From the NCBI GenBank assembly GCA_016124195.1, contig WGOE01000009.1, positions 62,001 to 126,000 of the forward strand: a stretch of DNA of 64,000 bases, written 5' to 3'. The first letter of the stretch is position 1; the number at the start of each line of letters is the position of its first letter. Shown here one piece after another: positions 60,457 to 64,000 of the stretch. The translations under genes and the position numbers were made by a program. Source of the DNA: a bacterium (GTDB taxonomy: Bacteria; Pseudomonadota; Alphaproteobacteria; Rhodobacterales; Rhodobacteraceae). The notes below the pieces were generated by a model. That model searched no databases. It was given only the letters and a program-made list of their open reading frames with translations, and had not been told where the DNA came from.

Positions 60457-61704
60457 TCAAGGCGAATTTTCGTTGTCGGCGCGGCGTCTGGCCCGCGGCA
60501 CCAGCCGCGACAGACCCAGCGCCAGGGGGCCGAACAGCAGGCTGAGCGCCACGCCTGCCCGCGCCTGCTCGGCGATCAGGCCGCCGGGCAGACCGGAATC
60601 CAGCGCCAGAAGCGGCACGGTGAAGCCGCTGCCCGACAGCAGCGCGATCAGCAGGATGTCGTGGATCTGCAGGCCCGCGGGCAGTTTGCCGCGCCACAGG
60701 ACCACGGCCACAAACGCGCCGATCGCCAGCCCCAGGGGCTTGCCCAGCCACAGCGCCGCCAAGACCCGACCCGTCATCGGGCCAAGGGCCGACAGATCGA
60801 TCCCGCCTCGCGTCAGCCCGAAAAGGAACAGCACGACCGGCAGCGGCCGCACGAGAAGCTGCGCCAGACGGTTGAGCGGGTCATGCAGGAACTCTTCCGC
60901 CTCGGCGAAAAGGCCGAAGCTGCGCTCGGCATGGGGGACCAGCGGGACCAACGGCAACAGCCCCAGAGCTCCGGGCAGGCCTGCCAGCAGCACACCGGTC
61001 CAGGACAGGAAACCGGCCAGCAGATAGGGCCAGAGCGAACCGGCGCGGCGGTGCTGCAACTCGGTCGCCTCGGGGCGGGCCAGACGGGCGGCAAAGATCC
61101 AGACCGCGATCAGCGCCAGTGCCGTCAGGCTCAGCCAGGCCGGGTGCAGGCCCTCGGTCGGAAAGGCCAGCCCCAGCCCGATCAGCCCCAGGATGTCGAA
61201 GGCGATCGAGATCAGCAACAGAAGGTGCAGCGCAGGATGGGCCTTGCCGAAGACCCAGACCCCGAAGACATAGCACAACACGACATCCGATCCGATCGGC
61301 AGCGGCCAGCCGGCGGCGCGCCCCAGCGCCATCACGTCGGGATCGGCGGGCAGCGCCAGAAGCCAGACCAGAACCGCGCCGATCACCCCGCCGACCACGG
61401 CGCCCAGTGGCACCACGCGCCGTGTGGCCCCGGCCAGCGCGCCGCGTTCGAGGACTAGCGCCTCCCACAACTCCTTGGCGATGAAGGCGATCATCAGCGC
61501 CATCAGCCCTTCGGAGACGATGAACTGCAGGGTCAGCACCGGGTCGGGCCGGCCGATCCAGTCGGGCAGGGTGGGCGCCCAGAGCCGGTATTCCAGCACG
61601 TCATAATAGCTCTCTGGATCGATATTGACCCACAGCGTCGCGGCCGCGGCGCCTCCGACAAGGGCGCGGGCGAAGTGGCGGAAGTGGGGAGAGACGCGGT
61701 ACAT
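60457..61704 (-). CDS. nhaA: NhaA-family Na+/H+ antiporter, ion site altered
   Basis: Protein of 415 residues from the ATG at 61704 (no clear ribosome site; longer frames contain the repeat region and are rejected). About twelve hydrophobic helices. NhaA landmarks: GWPLPIGSDVVLCYVFGVWVFG (E. coli Asp133 position kept), WLGKPLGLAIG (Lys300 position kept) and SGSGFTVPLLALDSGLPG. At the paired-aspartate site the sequence reads IAFDILGL: Asp170 matches Asp163 and Ile171 replaces Asp164 in my manual alignment. This may alter cation binding. Stands alone. Confidence 0.85.
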   Translation of the reverse strand: MYRVSPHFRHFARALVGGAAAATLWVNIDPESYYDVLEYRLWAPTLPDWIGRPDPVLTLQFIVSEGLMALMIAFIAKELWEALVLERGALAGATRRVVPLGAVVGGVIGAVLVWLLALPADPDVMALGRAAGWPLPIGSDVVLCYVFGVWVFGKAHPALHLLLLISIAFDILGLIGLGLAFPTEGLHPAWLSLTALALIAVWIFAARLARPEATELQHRRAGSLWPYLLAGFLSWTGVLLAGLPGALGLLPLVPLVPHAERSFGLFAEAEEFLHDPLNRLAQLLVRPLPVVLFLFGLTRGGIDLSALGPMTGRVLAALWLGKPLGLAIGAFVAVVLWRGKLPAGLQIHDILLIALLSGSGFTVPLLALDSGLPGGLIAEQARAGVALSLLFGPLALGLSRLVPRARRRADNENSP

Positions 61705-61840
61705 GTGCGATTCGACAGGGTTGGGCCTTGGGTGAGTCCTTTCTGCGGCATAGGCTCTGGGCAAGGGCGTGGCAACGAAAGGCTGACGGGTGCGGAGTTT
61801 GCGCGCCCAGGTGTGGCGCTTGTGTAGAACAGAAGGCGGT

Positions 61841-61862
61841 CCGGGGCAGGGCTCTGCCCCGG
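61841..61862. repeat. GC-rich perfect hairpin (REP-like)
   Basis: CCGGGGCAG and CTGCCCCGG pair with a four-base loop (GGCT). It lies in the divergent gap before the uracil-DNA glycosylase gene; a similar GC hairpin is part of the element at 1025-1116. Confidence 0.65.
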
Positions 61863-61900
61863 CCTTGCGCGATTTTCGGGCAGGTCGGAAAGGCGGCGGG

Positions 61901-62635
61901 ATGGCGGAAAAGATCGAAGGCGGTACGGCCGGCCCGCATGCCAGGCTGCCGGACAATATGCCGGACAATATCCCGGGCAGTCTGCCGGCGAATATGCCGG
62001 GCAGTCTGCCGGCCGATATGACGGCCAATATGACGGCCAATATGCCAGGCAGTCTGGCGGACCGGCTGCGGGCTTGCCGGATTTGCGCGGACCGCTTTGC
62101 GGCCACCGCGACCCGCCATGCACCGCGTCCGGTCGTGTGGTTCCAGGCCTCGGCCCGGATCCTGATTTCGGGTCAGGCGCCGGGCGCGCGGGTCCATGCC
62201 TCGGGCCTGCCCTTCGACGATGCCAGCGGGGACCGGCTGCGCGACTGGATGGGGATCGACCGCGTCGCCTTTTACGACCTGAACCGGATCGCCGTTGTGC
62301 CGATGGCCTTCTGCTTTCCGGGCTACGATGCGCGAGGTTCAGACCTCAAGCCGCCGCCGATTTGTGCCGCGACCTGGCGGGCGCAGGTGCTGGACAGCCT
62401 GCCCGGCTTGCGCCTGACGCTTCTGGTGGGCGGGGCGGCCCTGGGCTGGCATCTGGGCCCGGGTGCGGTTGCGGCCCGCGTGGCCGATTGGCGCGCCCTG
62501 GCCGGGCAAGGCATTTTCCCCTTGCCGCATCCCTCGTGGCGCAATACCGGCTGGCTCAGACGCCACCCCTGGTTCGAGGCCGACCTCGTGCCCGTCCTGC
62601 GCGCCCGGGTGGCACAGGTGCTGGAGGCGGAATGA
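61901..62635 (+). CDS. Uracil-DNA glycosylase superfamily protein with repeat-bearing N-terminus
   Basis: Protein of 244 residues from the ATG at 61901 (GGAAAGG upstream). Residues about 8-55 consist of 12-bp-encoded NMPGSLP/NMTA-type repeats. The UDG-like domain begins at LRACRICADRF, followed by ILISGQAPGARVHASGLPF (family 4/5 GQAPG motif), FYDLNRIAVVP and FPLPHPSWRN (the catalytic HPS loop). Four Cys (C-x2-C early, then C-x16-C around FPGYDARGS) are spaced as 4Fe-4S ligands of family 4/5/UdgX-type enzymes. It removes uracil or deaminated bases from DNA. Stop overlaps the next ATG (ATGA). Confidence 0.82.
   Translation: MAEKIEGGTAGPHARLPDNMPDNIPGSLPANMPGSLPADMTANMTANMPGSLADRLRACRICADRFAATATRHAPRPVVWFQASARILISGQAPGARVHASGLPFDDASGDRLRDWMGIDRVAFYDLNRIAVVPMAFCFPGYDARGSDLKPPPICAATWRAQVLDSLPGLRLTLLVGGAALGWHLGPGAVAARVADWRALAGQGIFPLPHPSWRNTGWLRRHPWFEADLVPVLRARVAQVLEAE
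61946..62053. repeat. Nine 12-bp tandem repeats in the N-terminus of the glycosylase gene
   Basis: Units of the form (C/A)TGCCGGxCAxT start at 61946 and every 12 bases for nine units, with alternation of Asn-Met-Pro and Gly-Ser-Leu-Pro coding. Copy-number change keeps the frame. Confidence 0.9.
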
Positions 62636-63420
62636 CAATCCTGGATCAGGCCCATGCGGCGATGAAGGCCGACGAGGCGACGGGTGAAGAGGCCGGCGCG
62701 CGCGCCTTCTGGCGTGCGCTGGCCGATGCCGAACTTTTCCTCGTGCTGGAGCGCGAGGCGCAGGGTGACACGATGGAGCCGAAGGTTTTCTCGCTGTCGA
62801 TGGGGCAGATGCTCTTGGCCTTCGACACCGAGGAACGTCTGGCCACGATCAGCGACACGGCCTTGCCTTACGCCGTATTGCCCGGGCGGGTGGTGGCGGC
62901 GCAACTGGCGGGGCAGGGGCTGGCGCTGGGGCTGAACCTCGGCACCGGGGCCGACAGCGAGACGGTGCTGCCGCCCGAGGCGATCGACTGGCTGGCCGCG
63001 ATGCTGACGCAACAGGCGCCCGAGGCGCGCGAGGCGCGGATCGCCCGCCTCGCCGCCCCCCTGATGCCCGACGGGCTTTTGGAGGCGCTGACCGCGCTTT
63101 TGCCGCCTCAGGCGCTGGCCGGGCTTGCGCAGGCCGAATATCACGACGGCGGCTGGGGTCACGTGCTGGCCCTGACCGGCCTTGCGCCGCAGGACGAGGT
63201 GCGCATGGCGCGCGCCGTGACCGAGGCGCTGGCCTTTTCCGGCCTCGATTCGGCGGCGCTGGATCTGGTCTTCACCACGCCCGAGGCCGCCTTGTTCGGC
63301 CGGATCGCGCGGGCGGGGCTGGTGTTGCAGGCATCCGCACGCCCCCTGGCCGAAGCGCCCGCACCCATGGCCCCCCGGGGGCCCGGCACCGACCCTGACC
63401 GGCCGCCCCGCCTGAAATAA
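62632..63420 (+). CDS. SseB-family protein
   Basis: Protein of 262 residues. The N-terminal half fits the SseB N-terminal domain: RAFWRALADAELFLVLEREA, MEPKVFSLSMGQMLLAFDTEERL and YAVLPGRVVAAQLAGQGLALGLNLG. The C-terminal part (about 115-245) is less conserved and ends in a Pro-rich tail. Function unknown; members are linked in some bacteria to sulfur-amino-acid traits or secretion, but nothing here supports that. It is translationally coupled to the glycosylase gene (ATGA, with GGAGGCGG upstream). Confidence 0.78.
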   Translation: MTILDQAHAAMKADEATGEEAGARAFWRALADAELFLVLEREAQGDTMEPKVFSLSMGQMLLAFDTEERLATISDTALPYAVLPGRVVAAQLAGQGLALGLNLGTGADSETVLPPEAIDWLAAMLTQQAPEAREARIARLAAPLMPDGLLEALTALLPPQALAGLAQAEYHDGGWGHVLALTGLAPQDEVRMARAVTEALAFSGLDSAALDLVFTTPEAALFGRIARAGLVLQASARPLAEAPAPMAPRGPGTDPDRPPRLK

Positions 63421-63487
63421 ATGGGGTAAAATAATACCTCATATGGCAAGGCATTGAAATGCATGGATTTATAGTTTCATCTTGCCC

Positions 63488-63516
63488 TTGACCCGAAGGC
63501 AGGCTTCAGCGATAAG
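63488..63516 (+). promoter_or_regulatory. Probable rplM promoter
   Basis: TTGACC (63488-63493) and GATAAG (63511-63516) are 17 bp apart, 54 bp before the rplM start. The gap before it (63421-63480) is AT-rich compared with the surroundings. Confidence 0.6.
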
Positions 63517-63569
63517 CCGCCATCCGAGATCCCTTGGCGGTTCTGCCGCCCTTCAACTTAGGTTCCGAT

Positions 63570-64000
63570 ATGAAAACCTTCACCGCAACGCCTGCGGATA
63601 TCGACAAGAAGTGGGTCCTGATCGACGCCGAAGGCGTCGTTCTGGGGCGCCTTGCCACGCTTGCCGCTTCCATCCTGCGTGGCAAGAACAAGCCGACCTT
63701 CACGCCCCACATGGACATGGGGGACAATGTCATCATCATCAATGCTGACAAGGTCCAGATGACCGGGACCAAGCGCAAGGACAAGAAATACTACTGGCAC
63801 ACCGGTCACCCGGGCGGCATCAAGATGCGCACGGCCGAGCAGGTGCTTGACGGCGCCCATCCCGAGCGTGTCGTGGAAAAGGCGGTCGAGCGCATGATCT
63901 CGCGCAACCGTCTTGGTCGCGTCCAGATGACCAACCTGCGCGTCTATGCCGGTGCGGCTCATCCGCATGAAGCCCAGCAACCCACGGTCATCGACATCAA
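63570..64000 (+). CDS. rplM: 50S ribosomal protein L13 (cut by window edge)
   Basis: The visible 143 codons open with [20 protein letters not shown] and continue with [39 protein letters not shown] and [20 protein letters not shown], which is L13 without doubt. L13 is an early-binding 23S rRNA protein and its gene is normally followed by rpsI, beyond the window. No stop is seen before 64000. Start ATG at 63570 fits the L13 N-terminus; the ribosome site is weak (TAGGTT). Confidence 0.97.
   Translation, partial: MKTFTATPADIDKKWVLIDAEGVVLGRLATLAASILRGKNKPTFTPHMDMGDNVIIINADKVQMTGTKRKDKKYYWHTGHPGGIKMRTAEQVLDGAHPERVVEKAVERMISRNRLGRVQMTNLRVYAGAAHPHEAQQPTVIDI

Overview
The window reads as a chromosomal stretch of a GC-rich alphaproteobacterium of the order Rhodobacterales (Paracoccaceae/Roseobacteraceae type). 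The grounds are the high-GC third-position bias, the tatA-tatB-tatC-DUF815 and surE-pcm-nlpD blocks typical of that group, a plcP-like/GT21 lipid pair, a GcvT-fused dimethylglycine dehydrogenase, and a large ectoine/hydroxyectoine utilisation cluster. I see no insertion sequences, phage genes, integrases, CRISPR arrays or rRNA operons. Two tRNA genes (Asn-GTT, Gln-TTG) are present.

Layout. 1-4.5 kb: a Rieske oxygenase cut by the left edge, divergent from a BetI-like regulator, then an APH-type kinase and a dimethylglycine dehydrogenase-like flavoprotein (methylated-amine/choline-betaine metabolism). 4.5-6.5 kb: two cell-surface or small-molecule modification genes (capsule-type glycosyltransferase, SAM methyltransferase). 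6.6-11.6 kb, minus strand: glpD, then a four-gene membrane-lipid operon (PlcP-like phosphoesterase, GT21 glycosyltransferase, DedA, GT2). 12.4-15.0 kb: a hybrid PAS histidine kinase. 15.1-22.6 kb, minus strand: a tightly overlapping eight-gene catabolic operon (NitT/TauT-type ABC importer, cytosine-deaminase-like amidohydrolase, FAD oxidase, two flavodoxin-fold reductases, creatininase) with a divergent RidA. I infer import and dismantling of an aminated N-heterocycle whose identity I cannot name.

23.3-28.1 kb: an unrecognised 600-residue helical protein downstream of DUF815 and tatCBA. 28.2-31.3 kb: a WYL regulator, an EnvZ-like kinase and an MBL hydrolase, followed by tRNA-Asn. 31.9-44.0 kb: the ectoine/hydroxyectoine region, with gntR, an M20 deacetylase and doeA reading left, and ehuBCDA, eutB, eutC, asnC, doeC-like and doeD-like genes reading right from a shared control region that carries two near-identical palindromes. 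The usual DoeB/EutE deacetylase and EutA are not in the window; the M20 enzyme probably fills the deacetylase step.

44.1-49.6 kb, minus strand: a degenerate LytM/NlpD-like lipoprotein, pcm, surE, a GST, DoxX and a HAD phosphatase. 49.8-54.6 kb: a 1598-residue RTX calcium-binding protein of 13 tandem modules. 54.8-60.2 kb: a small lipoprotein, tRNA-Gln, a BaiN/YhiN-family flavoprotein, kdsA and the capsule exporter parts KpsE and KpsT, without a KpsM permease. 60.5-64 kb: an NhaA-like antiporter with an altered ion site, a uracil-DNA glycosylase with a repeat-bearing N-terminus, an SseB-like protein and the start of rplM at the right edge.

A recurring oddity is short G/C-rich tandem repeats of 12, 15 or 27 bp at seven or more places. 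Those inside genes have unit lengths divisible by three.
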